Position numbers and translations under genes: made by a program
Part shown: positions 8,802 to 17,623 of the stretch, in pieces
Position numbering within the stretch: position 1 is the first letter of the stretch
How the letters are laid out: every line of letters starts with the position of its first letter
Notes under the pieces: model-generated
The model's input: only the letters and a program-made list of their open reading frames with translations
What the model was told of the DNA's origin: nothing
Database searches by the model: none
From: Hyphomicrobiales bacterium
Lineage (GTDB): Bacteria; Pseudomonadota; Alphaproteobacteria; Rhizobiales; Beijerinckiaceae
Assembly: GCA_004144595.1 (NCBI GenBank)
Contig: SEEM01000006.1
Span: 1 to 64,000, forward strand
Direction: 5' to 3'
DNA length: 64,000 nucleotides

Positions 8802-9468
8802 TGGCTTACCCGTGCAGAACTGACCCGATCTTTAGGCTCCACATGGTTAACAAAGACTTCCCGCCGGTCGCTGCGGGCATCGAAAGCCCTGGTGCCGGTG
8901 CTGACTTGGAACGTTCGGGAGGGGACGGCCGCGAAAACGCTGCCGACTGCTCGGCTGTGGGGTAGCGGCAGTCGGCAGCGGCTCGATCACGGCGACACGT
9001 TTGATCGGGCGGCACAAATATCCGCTCCCTGCGCTGAAGGCCCGATGAAGCCGCCGTTCAGAGTGTGGGTAAGGGGCTGTTAACCTTGATTACCGGGCGC
9101 CAAGTCTTTGGTGCCAAAAACGGCCGATTGGGCGCTGTCGAGGGGGCCCATGCCGGCAGGCGGGCCTGACCGTCGTTTACGATCGGCAGGGGATCGCACT
9201 TGAAATCCTGGCTCGGCCGGGCCGGGTGCTCGCCTGCGAAGGTGAGGCTCTCGCCGCTTTTGCCATGGCGGAAAGCCTGGTCGGAGCTTGGCTGCCCGCT
9301 GTCGAATCGCCCCGGAGCGAGGGGCGTTCGGAGCGGGGGGCGAGTAACGGCAAGGCAGAAACCGTACCGCCATCTCGCCGGCATTTACTCGGCAATAACC
9401 TTACTGAGCTTTCAATGTCGCCCGCGTCCCTTCCACGGGACGAGAGTTTTGCGTCGATAGGTGGGCCC
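8802..9468. promoter_or_regulatory. Divergent control region of the export genes
   Basis: About 670 bp without a supportable gene between the Wza-like gene (minus) and the ExoP-like gene (plus). GGTTAAC (8844-8850) and its inverse GTTAACC (9078-9084) lie roughly 230 bp apart. A long inverted repeat sits between them. The plus-strand frame stays open from 9226, but without a ribosome site or conserved residues before 9469. Both promoters should lie here. Confidence 0.45.
8939..8979. repeat. 12-bp perfect inverted repeat
   Basis: GCTGCCGACTGC at 8939-8950 pairs perfectly with GCAGTCGGCAGC at 8968-8979 across a 17-nt loop, in the middle of the divergent promoter region. No T tract follows on either strand, so it is more likely a regulatory hairpin or operator than a terminator. 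Confidence 0.6.
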
Positions 9469-11631
9469 ATGACCGCTCAAGCTGGGATTGATGTGCGCGG
9501 CGCCGGCGAAGGCCGGGGCGACATGCTCGATCTCTCCGCCCTCTGGGCGGCGATCAAGCGTCGCAAGGTCTGGATCATCGCGCCGACGCTCGCTGCTCTC
9601 GGCCTGTCATTCGTCGCGGTGAACGTCGTGACGCCGCGCTATACGGGCGAGGCCAAGCTGCTGCTCGAAAGCCGGGGCGGCTTCTACGCGCTGCCGGGGC
9701 AGTTGGCCGATAGCGGCCAGTTCGATTCCGAGGCGGTGCAGAGCCAGGTTCAGATCATCATGTCCCGCGACCTGGCGCGCGAGGCGGTGAAGCGGATCGG
9801 GCTCGTCGGCAATGCCGAGTTCGATTCCGGCGTCGGGGCGTTGAGCGCGGTGCGCAAGCTCGCCGTCATGATCGGCCTCGGCGGGCACCCGGCCGACCGC
9901 TCCCCCGAGGAGCGCGTTCTCGAGAAGTATTATGACCGGCTGCTGGTCTTCCCCGTCGCCCGTTCGCGGATCGTCGCCGTCGAATTCACCTCGCGCGACG
10001 CCGCGCTCGCCGCCAAGGCGGCCAACACCATCGCCGAAACCTATCTGGAGTTCCAGGAGGGAGCGAAGCAGGAGAACGCCCGCAGCGCCTCGAACTGGCT
10101 CTCGACAACGATCGAGCCGTTGAGAAAGCGCGTCGCTGAGGCGGAAGCCAGGGTCGAGGATTATCGCTCCAGGAACGGCCTGTTCGCCGGCCCCAACAAT
10201 ACGACCATCACCTCCCAGCAGCTCACCGATCTGTCGGCGCAGCTCTCCAGCGCCCGCAGCCAGCAGGCGGAGTCGCAGGCCAAGGCGGGCATGATCCGCG
10301 ACGCCATCAAGCAGGGTCGCACCTTCGAGATTCCGGATGTCGCCAATAACGAACTGGTTCGCCGCCTGATCGAGCAGCGCGTCACCCTGCGCGCCCAGAT
10401 CGCGGCCGAGTCGCGCAGCCTCCTGCCGGAACACCCGCGGATCAAAGAGCTCAACGCCCAGCTTCTCGACCTCGAAGGCCAGCTTCGCGCCGCTGCCGAG
10501 CGCACGGTGCGCACGCTGGAGAACGAGGCCAAGATCGCCGGCCAGCGCGTCGAGAGCTTCCAGGCCGCGCTAGACGGGCAGAAGAAGAACGTCTCCACCG
10601 CCAATGACAGCGAAGTGCAGCTGCGCGCGCTGGAGCGCGACGCCCGCACCCTGCGCGAGCAGCTCGAACAGTATATGCAGCGCTATCGCGAGGCTGTCGC
10701 CCGCGACACGATGAATGCGGCGCCGGCCGATGCCCGTGTCATCTCGCGTGCGGTCGAGCCGACCGAGCCGTCCTTCCCCAAGAAGGTGCCGGTGGTGCTG
10801 GTCTCGACGCTCGCGACCTTCCTGATCGCGCTGGCGACGATCGTGACGCGCGAACTGCTCAACGGCCAGGGCCGCCCGCTGCCGGCCGCTCCGCGCGGGC
10901 CGCGCTGGGTTTCCGCCGGCTCTCCCGAGGACGAGGGGGATGCGCCTGGCCCGGTGCAGGGCGCCGCGCCGCGCCATGCGCGCGTCGCCGGCCTGCTGAC
11001 CCATGCCGGAAAGCTCGGCCAGACCCGGCTCGACCTCGACCGTCCCGAGCTGACGCTGGCCGAGATCGCCGAGCGGACCCGCGAGCCGGTGCGCGGCATG
11101 GCGCCGCTGGCGCTGGTGCTTGACGGTGCCGGCGAGGGGGCCGCACGTCCGCGCGATCTCGCCGAGCTGCTGGCGCAGCGCTGCCGCTGCGTGTTTGTCG
11201 ACCTTTCCTCCGACCATGGAGCCGGGGCAGCCGGCTTCTCGGAGCTGCTGGCCGGAGAGGCCCTGTTCTCCGACATCATCATGCGTGAGCCGGGATCGCG
11301 GCTGCATCGCATCGGCGCCGGCCGCGCTGGGCGCAGCGCCGTGCTGGCGGCTCCCGATCTCGTCGATGTCGCGCTCGACGCGCTCTGCGAGACCTATGAC
11401 TGGGTGCTCGTCGCGGCCGCTTCGAACGATGACGGCGCGGTGCTGGCGCCGATCGCCCGCCGTGCGCAGGCCGGGCTCGTGATGAGCGGGCAGGTCGGCA
11501 ACGGCCATGCTCTCGAGACCGCCTATCGCCTGAGCGAATTGACCGAGGCGCCGGTCACGCTGATCCTCGATGCCGAGGGCGGCGTGCCGATGCAACCGGT
11601 TTCGCGTACCCAGATGCCCGTCGGCGCCTGA
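9469..11631 (+). CDS. ExoP/Wzc-like chain-length determinant with degenerate kinase domain
   Basis: 720 aa from the ATG at 9469 (AGGTGGG just upstream). The Wzz domain starts with a membrane helix (about 28-48, VWIIAPTLAALGLSFVAV). A long periplasmic coiled-coil region rich in Glu/Arg/Gln follows. A GNVR-like segment (VISRAVEPTEPSFPKK) precedes a second helix near residue 440. The ~260-residue cytoplasmic domain sits where BY-kinases have their ATPase fold. However, there is no Walker A (the site reads LDGAGEGAARPRDLAEL), the Walker B strand is DWVLVAAASND, and no Tyr-rich tail exists. It should polymerise or export exopolysaccharide with the Wza-like lipoprotein but is unlikely to be an active kinase. 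Confidence 0.88.
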   Translation: MTAQAGIDVRGAGEGRGDMLDLSALWAAIKRRKVWIIAPTLAALGLSFVAVNVVTPRYTGEAKLLLESRGGFYALPGQLADSGQFDSEAVQSQVQIIMSRDLAREAVKRIGLVGNAEFDSGVGALSAVRKLAVMIGLGGHPADRSPEERVLEKYYDRLLVFPVARSRIVAVEFTSRDAALAAKAANTIAETYLEFQEGAKQENARSASNWLSTTIEPLRKRVAEAEARVEDYRSRNGLFAGPNNTTITSQQLTDLSAQLSSARSQQAESQAKAGMIRDAIKQGRTFEIPDVANNELVRRLIEQRVTLRAQIAAESRSLLPEHPRIKELNAQLLDLEGQLRAAAERTVRTLENEAKIAGQRVESFQAALDGQKKNVSTANDSEVQLRALERDARTLREQLEQYMQRYREAVARDTMNAAPADARVISRAVEPTEPSFPKKVPVVLVSTLATFLIALATIVTRELLNGQGRPLPAAPRGPRWVSAGSPEDEGDAPGPVQGAAPRHARVAGLLTHAGKLGQTRLDLDRPELTLAEIAERTREPVRGMAPLALVLDGAGEGAARPRDLAELLAQRCRCVFVDLSSDHGAGAAGFSELLAGEALFSDIIMREPGSRLHRIGAGRAGRSAVLAAPDLVDVALDALCETYDWVLVAAASNDDGAVLAPIARRAQAGLVMSGQVGNGHALETAYRLSELTEAPVTLILDAEGGVPMQPVSRTQMPVGA

Positions 11632-11651
11632 CGCTGTGAGGCGGGGCGGTC

Positions 11652-12890
11652 TTATTCGTCTTCGGAGCGCTTGCCCCGCAGCCACCCCGACGCCCGGTGG
11701 GCGAGCTTGAGAGCGGCCGGCGAGCGCTTGATCTGCCGCTTCAGCTCGCGCTTGCCCCGGGCAATCCGGGCGAAGACGTGGCCCTTGAAGGTCAAGGGCA
11801 GGAAGCTGTCGACGAGATCGTCATGGTCGTCGCAGAAGGTCGTCTTGTAGCGGGCCTCGCCGACGCCGAGATCGAAGACCGCGACGCCCTCGCGGGCTTT
11901 CAGGCGGATCAATTCGGCCAGCAGCAATTCGCCGGGGCTCGTCTTGACGGTCTCGCTGGCCATGTCGAACGAAGTCGCCATACCCGAAAAGCGTTCGCCC
12001 TGGGTCGCGCCGACATAGGTCGCTACCGGCCTGCCGCCGAGATCGAGGGAATAGAGCTCGATCGCGGGGCGCTCGGAGCCGCTGGCCAGGGCCGCCCGCT
12101 CGAGGAAGGCGCGCATCGCCGGCTCGGCGAAGGGGTCCGGCACGCCCATCGCGCGGAAGCGTTCCGCCTTCTGCGTCAGGAAGGCGTCGATGATGCGGGT
12201 GGCCTCACTGGGCGTCGCCGCTCGCGTCAGCACCGACGGGCCGAAATCCTTGAAGCGGCTGTGTTTGTTCTTGAGCTTCTTGCGCGCATGGCTGCTCATC
12301 GAGCGCCTGAGCGTCGCGTCGCCGTCGCCTGCGATCAGTGCGAGCTTGTAGGCCCGGCTCGGGCTCGGGCCGGCGGCAAGCTTTGCGGCGGGGTTGGCGA
12401 CGCCCTGCCAGATGACTGGCTGGTTGACCAAGGCGAATGCGTCGAGCCCGCCGATGGCGTGGCCGATCTCGGTCAGCATGCGTGCGATCTGCGCCGCGTC
12501 GAGCTGTGCGGCGAAGGCCGGGGCATAGAGCCCCATATGGTAATTGGCGTGCTTGCCGCCGATGAACTCGGCGAATCTGAAGCCGCTGCGCCGGGTGATG
12601 ACGAGCGGCAGAAGCGCGACAAGTTCGCCGTCGGTATCCCGCACCAGGGCATAGCGCAACGCCATGTCATGGGCTGCGCCGATCGTCTCTACGAAGGATC
12701 TGACCCAGTCATAGCTCTGATAGGGCGTCACCAGCGCGGTCGACTCGAAGGCGCGCCACCGTTCGGCCAGCGCCGCGATATCGGTCTCGATCGCGATCGA
12801 CGCCCAGGGGCGCGCTGTGGCGCCGGCGGCGGGCGCGTCCGATATGGCCGGCGTTGAGGCGGTAGCTGCGGGCATGTTTCCTTCGCCCAT
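11652..12890 (-). CDS. CelD/BcsL (FemAB-like GNAT) acyltransferase
   Basis: 412 aa. The layout fits CelD/BcsL GNAT proteins: a ~30-residue Ala-rich leader, then WRAFESTALVTPYQSYDWVRSF, VALLPLVI, FIGGKHANYH, and a second lobe with SSHARKKLKNKHSRF and a GNAT core ending in GVAVFDLGVGEARYKTTF. The family is common in rhizobial exopolysaccharide clusters and thought to acylate or amino-acylate glycan intermediates. It converges with the ExoP-like gene over 20 bp. An ATG at 12875 with GAAGGAA upstream is an alternative start that would remove five residues. Confidence 0.85.
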   Translation of the reverse strand: MGEGNMPAATASTPAISDAPAAGATARPWASIAIETDIAALAERWRAFESTALVTPYQSYDWVRSFVETIGAAHDMALRYALVRDTDGELVALLPLVITRRSGFRFAEFIGGKHANYHMGLYAPAFAAQLDAAQIARMLTEIGHAIGGLDAFALVNQPVIWQGVANPAAKLAAGPSPSRAYKLALIAGDGDATLRRSMSSHARKKLKNKHSRFKDFGPSVLTRAATPSEATRIIDAFLTQKAERFRAMGVPDPFAEPAMRAFLERAALASGSERPAIELYSLDLGGRPVATYVGATQGERFSGMATSFDMASETVKTSPGELLLAELIRLKAREGVAVFDLGVGEARYKTTFCDDHDDLVDSFLPLTFKGHVFARIARGKRELKRQIKRSPAALKLAHRASGWLRGKRSEDE

Positions 12891-13022
12891 GGCGAGCGGG
12901 GCAGATGGCGCTTCCTTAACCCGTCATTGTGAACGGATCGGCCACACTCGCCCGGCCCGGCCGCGCGATCGCGCGATAGCGTTAGCGGGGGGTTGCAAAG
13001 GGGACGGTTGAAGTTGGCGGCG

Positions 13023-14075
13023 ATGAATGGACGTCACAGGGCCATCGCGGCCGCGTTCCGGATGATGGCGGCGACGGGCGCCGACCGCTGGAGCAGCAGC
13101 TTCGCGCAAGGCGCTGGCGTGATCCTGACCCTCCACCATGTCCGCGGGGCCGAAACGCGTGGCTTCGCGCCGAACGCCGTGCTTGATATCACCCCGGATT
13201 TCCTCGATCGCGTGCTGCGCCTGATCCAGGCTGAGGGTTACGACATCGTCTCGCTGCAGGAGGCACTGGCGCGCCTGCGCAACCCGAAGCCCGGCCGCTT
13301 CTTCGTCGCGCTGACCTTCGATGACGGCTATCGCGACAATGTCGAGGAAGCCTGGCCCGTCCTGGCGAAGCATGAGGCGCCCTGGACGCTGTTCGTGACG
13401 CCGGGCTTCGCCGATCGCACCGCCCGGCTCTGGTGGGTCGAACTGGAAGAGGCGATCCGGGCGCTGCGGCGCATCGATCTCGCGCTGCCGGATGGCCGTT
13501 TCACCGCCCGGACCGAAACCGATGCCGAGAAGCGCCGCGCTTTCGGCAAGCTCTACTGGCGTCTTCGCCGCGGGCCGGAAGCGATTCTGCTCTCAGCGAT
13601 TTCGACGCTCGCGGCCGAGGCCGGAATCGACCCCGCCGCTCTCGTCGCGCGCGAATGTTTGCCGTGGGAGACGCTGCGGGCTCTGTCCGGCGCGCCCGGC
13701 ATCACCATTGGCGCCCACACCCTGACGCATCCGATGCTGGCCAAGCACGACGCGGACGTGGCGCGCCGGGAGATCGTCGAGAGCCGGCAGCGCCTGGAAG
13801 CGGAGCTGGGCTTGCCCGTCCGCCACTTCGCCTATCCGGTCGGCGATCCCGGCTCGGCCGGGCCGCGAGACTTCGCACTGGTCGCGGAGGCGGGTTTCGA
13901 AAGCGCGGTCACGACGCGGCCGGGGCACCTCATGCCCGAGCATGCCGGCCATCTCCACGCGCTGCCGCGGGTGTCGCTCAACGGCCTGCACCAGAACGAA
14001 GCGGCGCTGCGGGCGCTTCTGTCGGGGCTCCCGTTCTGGCTGCGGAGCCGGGGGCGAACGTTGGATATTGGTTAG
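13023..14075 (+). CDS. Polysaccharide deacetylase (NodB homology domain)
   Basis: 350 aa from the ATG at 13023; a TTG at 13008 after AAAGGGGA is an alternative. NodB motifs are present: TFDDGY with Asp100 and Asp101 (catalytic base and metal ligand), HTLTHP with His232 and His236 (metal ligands), and FAYPVGDPGS (motif 3). No signal peptide is evident, so a cytoplasmic or membrane-associated location is likely. The enzyme would remove N- or O-acetyl groups from a sugar intermediate. Its position beside the acyltransferase supports a role in tailoring the same polysaccharide. Confidence 0.88.
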   Translation: MNGRHRAIAAAFRMMAATGADRWSSSFAQGAGVILTLHHVRGAETRGFAPNAVLDITPDFLDRVLRLIQAEGYDIVSLQEALARLRNPKPGRFFVALTFDDGYRDNVEEAWPVLAKHEAPWTLFVTPGFADRTARLWWVELEEAIRALRRIDLALPDGRFTARTETDAEKRRAFGKLYWRLRRGPEAILLSAISTLAAEAGIDPAALVARECLPWETLRALSGAPGITIGAHTLTHPMLAKHDADVARREIVESRQRLEAELGLPVRHFAYPVGDPGSAGPRDFALVAEAGFESAVTTRPGHLMPEHAGHLHALPRVSLNGLHQNEAALRALLSGLPFWLRSRGRTLDIG

Positions 14076-14089
14076 CCGCTGGCGGCTGC

Positions 14090-14299
14090 TCAAGCCTCGT
14101 CCTTGCGCTCCATCCACTTGATCAGTGGCAAGAGCGGCAGCACCCAGGCGAGGCCGAGGACGATATAGGCCACCGTCTGCACCAGCTTCGGCGCCTCGGT
14201 AATCCGGCCCTGCGCCAGCGCCATCGCGACGAGCGCGTAGACGCAGACGAAGACAAGGATCAGCACGGTCCCGATCAGCTTGCGGTTGCGTTGTTTCAT
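14090..14299 (-). CDS. DUF2842 small membrane protein
   Basis: 69 aa with two membrane helices (TVLILVFVCVYALVAMALA and TVAYIVLGLAWVLPLLPLI), a basic N-terminus and a WMERKDEA tail, matching the DUF2842 family of alphaproteobacteria. Function unknown. It is divergent from ctaA over 86 bp and convergent with the deacetylase gene. Confidence 0.85.
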   Translation of the reverse strand: MKQRNRKLIGTVLILVFVCVYALVAMALAQGRITEAPKLVQTVAYIVLGLAWVLPLLPLIKWMERKDEA

Positions 14300-14385
14300 C
14301 GGGCTCTCATGATCGCTGCGGCAATGCGGGCGTTGTCGCGCCGGAGCGACGGGTCTATGTCACCGGCGAGCGCGCTTGTGAAGCG

Positions 14386-15489
14386 ATGCGCGCCGAAAGA
14401 TCCCCGCCTGCGACCGAAAGTCCGCCCGTGACCCTCGCCCTCGACCAGACACGCGCCGGCGCCAAGGCCGACCATGCCGGCATCCGCCGCTGGCTTTGGA
14501 TCGTGGCCGGCCTCGTCTTCCTGATGGTCGTGGTCGGCGGCGCCACGCGGCTCACCGGCTCCGGCCTCTCGATCACCGAATGGAAGCCGATTACCGGGGC
14601 GATGCCGCCGCTCTCGGCCGAAGCCTGGGCCGAGGAGTTCGGAAAATACCGCGCGAGCCCGCAATACCAACTCCTCAACGAAGGCATGAGCCTGGGCCAG
14701 TTCCAGTTCATCTACTGGTGGGAATGGGGCCATCGCCAGCTCGGCCGCTTCATCGGGCTGATCTATCTCGCGGGCTTCCTCGTCGTCGCGCTGCGCCGTT
14801 TGCTGCCCGCCCGGCAGACTGCGACGCTCTTCGGCATGGGCCTGTTGCTCGGCCTGCAGGGCGCGATCGGCTGGATCATGGTCGCATCCGGCCTCCAGCC
14901 CGGCATGATCGCCGTCGCGCCGGTGAAGCTGACGCTGCATCTGACCTTCGCCGGCCTGTTCTTCGCCGCGGTCGTGGCTTTCGCGACGGCGCTGACACCC
15001 TTACGCCGGGTCGAGCCGGCGCGGGGCAGGCGCACCGCATGGCTGCTGTTGCTGCTGCTCTTCGTGCAGATCGCGCTCGGCGGGCTCGTCGCCGGCTCGA
15101 AGGCGGGCTTTACCTTCAATACCTGGCCGCTGATGGACGGTGCGCTGGTTCCGCCCGGTTCACAGCTCTTCGCCCAGACGCCGTTCTGGGAGAACTTCGT
15201 CGACAACGTCGCGCTGGTGCAGTTCAATCATCGTCTCGGCGCCTATATTCTCTTCGCCGTGGCCTTGTGGAATGTGTTGAGGCTGCGCCGCGCGGCGCCG
15301 GGGTCGGGCAGCGCCAAACGCTCGACCGCCATCGCCGGGCTTGTGCTGGCGCAATCGGCGCTCGGCATCGTTACGCTATTGCTGGTGGTGCCGCTCTGGG
15401 CCGGGCTCGCGCATCAGGCGCTCGGCTTCGCCGTGCTGGCGATGGGCGTTGTCCATCTCACCCGCACCGAGCAGGCGGCGCGGGGATAA
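14386..15489 (+). CDS. ctaA: Heme A synthase
   Basis: 367 aa, eight membrane helices. It hydroxylates the C8 methyl of heme O to make heme A for aa3-type cytochrome oxidases, in the inner membrane. The family's conserved histidines are seen in YWWEWGHRQLGR, KLTLHLTFAG, QFNHRLGAY and AHQALGF. The N-terminal signature VVVGGATRLTGSGLSITEWKP is present. Length fits the alphaproteobacterial (COX15-like) type. The first ~15 residues vary in the family, so a later start (GTG 14428) is possible. Confidence 0.95.
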   Translation: MRAERSPPATESPPVTLALDQTRAGAKADHAGIRRWLWIVAGLVFLMVVVGGATRLTGSGLSITEWKPITGAMPPLSAEAWAEEFGKYRASPQYQLLNEGMSLGQFQFIYWWEWGHRQLGRFIGLIYLAGFLVVALRRLLPARQTATLFGMGLLLGLQGAIGWIMVASGLQPGMIAVAPVKLTLHLTFAGLFFAAVVAFATALTPLRRVEPARGRRTAWLLLLLLFVQIALGGLVAGSKAGFTFNTWPLMDGALVPPGSQLFAQTPFWENFVDNVALVQFNHRLGAYILFAVALWNVLRLRRAAPGSGSAKRSTAIAGLVLAQSALGIVTLLLVVPLWAGLAHQALGFAVLAMGVVHLTRTEQAARG

Positions 15490-15500
15490 GGCGTACCCGT

Positions 15501-15525
15501 GATGCTCGCCCTTGTGGCGAGCATC
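15501..15525 (+). terminator. Strong stem-loop after ctaA
   Basis: GATGCTCGCC (15501-15510), loop CTTGT, GGCGAGCATC (15516-15525): a perfect 10-bp stem 11 nt after the ctaA stop. It lacks a T tract. It resembles half of the dispersed CGTCATGCTCGGG repeat family seen elsewhere in the window, so it may be a repeat-derived end-of-message structure. Confidence 0.5.
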
Positions 15526-15565
15526 CACGTCTTGACCACGACCTTCGACCAGCGAAGCCGTGGAG

Positions 15566-15592
15566 GGTCGGGACAAGCCCGACCATGACGAC
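15566..15592 (-). repeat. Dispersed hairpin repeat, partial copy
   Basis: GGTCGGG, loop ACAAG, CCCGACC (15566-15584), followed by ATGACG. In reverse complement this reads CGTCATGGTCGGGCTTGTCCCGACC, a variant of the element at 30805-30900. It lies in the short space between ctaA and the sulfhydrylase gene. Confidence 0.6.
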
Positions 15593-15600
15593 GAGAGGTA

Positions 15601-16878
15601 TCAGGCCAGCGCCTGATCCAGATCCGCGATCAGGTCCTCGACATCCTCGAGCCCGATCGAGAGGCGCACCACCTGCGGCCCGGCACCCGAAGCGATCTTC
15701 TGCTCGTCGGTCAGCTGGCGATGGGTCGTCGAAGCCGGGTGAATCACCAGTGAGCGCGTGTCGCCGATATTGGCGAGATGCGAGAACAGCTTGAGGTTCG
15801 AGACCAGCTTGACGCCGGCGTCGTAGCCGCCCTTGAGGCCGAAGGTGAAGACCGCGCCGGCGCCCTTCGGCACATAGCGCTTGGCGAGCTCATGATACTT
15901 GTCGCCGGGCAGGCCGGCATAGCTCACCCACTCGACCGCCGGATGGTTGGCGAGATGTTCGGCGACCTTCAGCGTGCTCTCGCAGTGCCTTTGCATCCGA
16001 AGGGGCAGTGTCTCGATGCCGGTCAGCAGCATGAAGGCGTTGAACGGTGCCAGCGCCGGGCCGAGATCGCGCAGGCCGAGCACGCGGGTCGCGATGGCGA
16101 AGGCGAAATTGCCGAAGGTCTCGCCCAGCACCATGCCGTTATATTCCGGACGCGGCTTGGAGAGCATCGGGTAGCGGTCGTCGCCGACCCAGTTGAACGA
16201 GCCGCCGTCGACGATCAGGCCGCCGATCGAATTGCCGTGGCCGCCGAGGAACTTGGTCGCCGAGTGCACGACGATGTCGGCCCCATGCTCGAACGGGCGC
16301 AGCAGATAGGGCGAGGCCATCGTGTTGTCGACGATGAGCGGGATGTTGTGCTTCTTGGCGATGGCGCTAATCGCCGCGATGTCGACGATGACGCCACCGG
16401 GATTGGCGATGGACTCGATGAAGATCGCCTTGGTCTTCGGCGTCACAGCCGCCGCAAAGCCCTCGAGATCGTCAGTGTCGGCCCAGATCACGTTCCAGCC
16501 GAAGCTCTTGTAGGAATGGTTGAACTGGTTGATCGAGCCGCCATAGAGCTTGCGCGCCGCGACGAATTCGTCGCCCGGCTGCAGCAGGGCATGGAAGCAC
16601 AGGAACTCGGCCGCATGGCCCGAGGCGACGGCGAGCGCCGCCGTGCCGCCTTCGAGCGCCGCGACGCGCTCTTCCAGCACCGCATTGGTCGGGTTGCCGA
16701 TGCGGGTATAGATATTGCCGAAGGCCTGCAGACCGAACAGCGAGGCGGCATGGTCGACATCGTCGAAGACGAATGAGGTCGTCTGGTAGATCGGCGTGGC
16801 GCGTGCGCCCGTCGCCGCGTCGGGAGCCGCTCCGGCATGGATGGCGAGTGTGCTGAAACCCGGTGCGCGGTCGGTCAT
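15601..16878 (-). CDS. metY: O-acetylhomoserine sulfhydrylase (Cys/Met metabolism PLP enzyme)
   Basis: 425 aa from the ATG at 16878, with AGGGAGC 4 nt upstream; the open frame continues 21 codons further without support. It makes homocysteine (or methionine) from O-acetylhomoserine and sulfide (or methanethiol). The fold-type I PLP features are clear: [44 protein letters not shown], and [11 protein letters not shown] with the PLP lysine at Lys209. The C-terminus reads [15 protein letters not shown] and [17 protein letters not shown]. The YTRIGNPT and long-insert layout fits the MetY group better than cystathionine enzymes. Confidence 0.92.
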   Translation of the reverse strand: MTDRAPGFSTLAIHAGAAPDAATGARATPIYQTTSFVFDDVDHAASLFGLQAFGNIYTRIGNPTNAVLEERVAALEGGTAALAVASGHAAEFLCFHALLQPGDEFVAARKLYGGSINQFNHSYKSFGWNVIWADTDDLEGFAAAVTPKTKAIFIESIANPGGVIVDIAAISAIAKKHNIPLIVDNTMASPYLLRPFEHGADIVVHSATKFLGGHGNSIGGLIVDGGSFNWVGDDRYPMLSKPRPEYNGMVLGETFGNFAFAIATRVLGLRDLGPALAPFNAFMLLTGIETLPLRMQRHCESTLKVAEHLANHPAVEWVSYAGLPGDKYHELAKRYVPKGAGAVFTFGLKGGYDAGVKLVSNLKLFSHLANIGDTRSLVIHPASTTHRQLTDEQKIASGAGPQVVRLSIGLEDVEDLIADLDQALA

Positions 16879-16914
16879 GGCTGCTCCCTGACAAATCTGA
16901 CGTCGAAAACGGAT

Positions 16915-16932
16915 CGTTCGATTTAACGAACG
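16915..16932. promoter_or_regulatory. Inverted repeat upstream of metY
   Basis: CGTTCG-atttaa-CGAACG, a perfect 6-bp dyad with an A/T-only spacer, 37 nt upstream of the sulfhydrylase start. The position suits an operator or promoter element. No SAM riboswitch pattern is seen in this 89-bp gap, and the regulator is unknown. Confidence 0.4.
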
Positions 16933-16967
16933 GTTTGCCAAGCGTCAATTCGGAGCGGCGGGCCGCG

Positions 16968-17498
16968 TCAGGTCCCCGGCCGATGGATCGTGAGCTTCTG
17001 GAAGCCCTTGCCGGCAAGCACGGGTCTCTTCGAAGACAAGATGCGGGAATTGATGCCCTGCCAGCCGATTTCGCCCGAGAGCCGGCCGTACTCGATCTTC
17101 GGGCAGCGATTCATGATGACGGTGACGCCCTTCGCCTCGGCGCGGGCCGCGGCTTCGTTGTTGCGCACCGAAAGCTGCATCCAGATCACCTTGGGCAGCG
17201 GATCGAGCGCCAGCGCCTCGTCGGTGATCGGCCCCGCCGCTTCCGAATTGCGGAAGATCTCGACCATGTCGATCGCGCCGGGAACGTCCTTCAGCGAGGC
17301 ATAGACCGTCTTGCCGACGATCGTCTGCCCGGCGAGGCCGGGATTGACCGGAATGACGTCGTAATCGCGGTCGAGCAGGTATTTTGTCACGATCCAGCTC
17401 GGTCGCGCCTCGTTGGCGGAGGCGCCGACCAGCGCGATCCGCTTCACGGATTTGAGGATGTCGCGGATCAGGCTGTCGGAATAGGCGTCGTGGTTCAT
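16968..17498 (-). CDS. CoA-binding domain protein (YccU type)
   Basis: 176 aa from the ATG at 17498. A single Rossmann CoA-binding domain like that of succinyl-CoA synthetase alpha: RIALVGASANEARPSWIVTKYLL, YDVIPVNPGLAGQ, VYASLKDVPGAIDMVEIFRNSE, and VIMNRCPKIEY near the end. It has no ATP-grasp partner. The family is widespread and functionally unassigned; binding of CoA or a nucleotide is expected. It lies 89 bp upstream of the sulfhydrylase gene on the same strand and may be co-transcribed with it. Confidence 0.9.
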   Translation of the reverse strand: MNHDAYSDSLIRDILKSVKRIALVGASANEARPSWIVTKYLLDRDYDVIPVNPGLAGQTIVGKTVYASLKDVPGAIDMVEIFRNSEAAGPITDEALALDPLPKVIWMQLSVRNNEAAARAEAKGVTVIMNRCPKIEYGRLSGEIGWQGINSRILSSKRPVLAGKGFQKLTIHRPGT

Positions 17499-17530
17499 TT
17501 GGCAGTCCGCATAGGGAAGGGCGCGGGGAA

Positions 17531-17565
17531 CCCCTCTCCCAGAGGGAGAGGGGCAGGGTGAGGGG
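17531..17565. repeat. CCCCTCTCCC hairpin repeat
   Basis: CCCCTCTCCC (17531-17540), loop AGA, GGGAGAGGGG (17544-17553), then CAGGGTGAGGGG. This is a very common proteobacterial extragenic hairpin repeat, here between the crotonase and CoA-binding genes. Confidence 0.75.
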
Positions 17566-17623
17566 AAGGCCGTCGGACGTTTGAGCGTCACCTGACCGCT
17601 ACGCCGGTGAGGTCGATGGAACG

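Noticed and set aside
16879-16967. Possible SAM riboswitch before the O-acetylhomoserine sulfhydrylase gene
   Set aside because: The 89-bp gap lacks the SAM-II pseudoknot pattern; only a short dyad is present.
17531-17565. CCCCTCTCCC hairpin considered as a specific terminator
   Set aside because: No T tract, and the sequence is a well-known extragenic repeat type; listed as a repeat instead.
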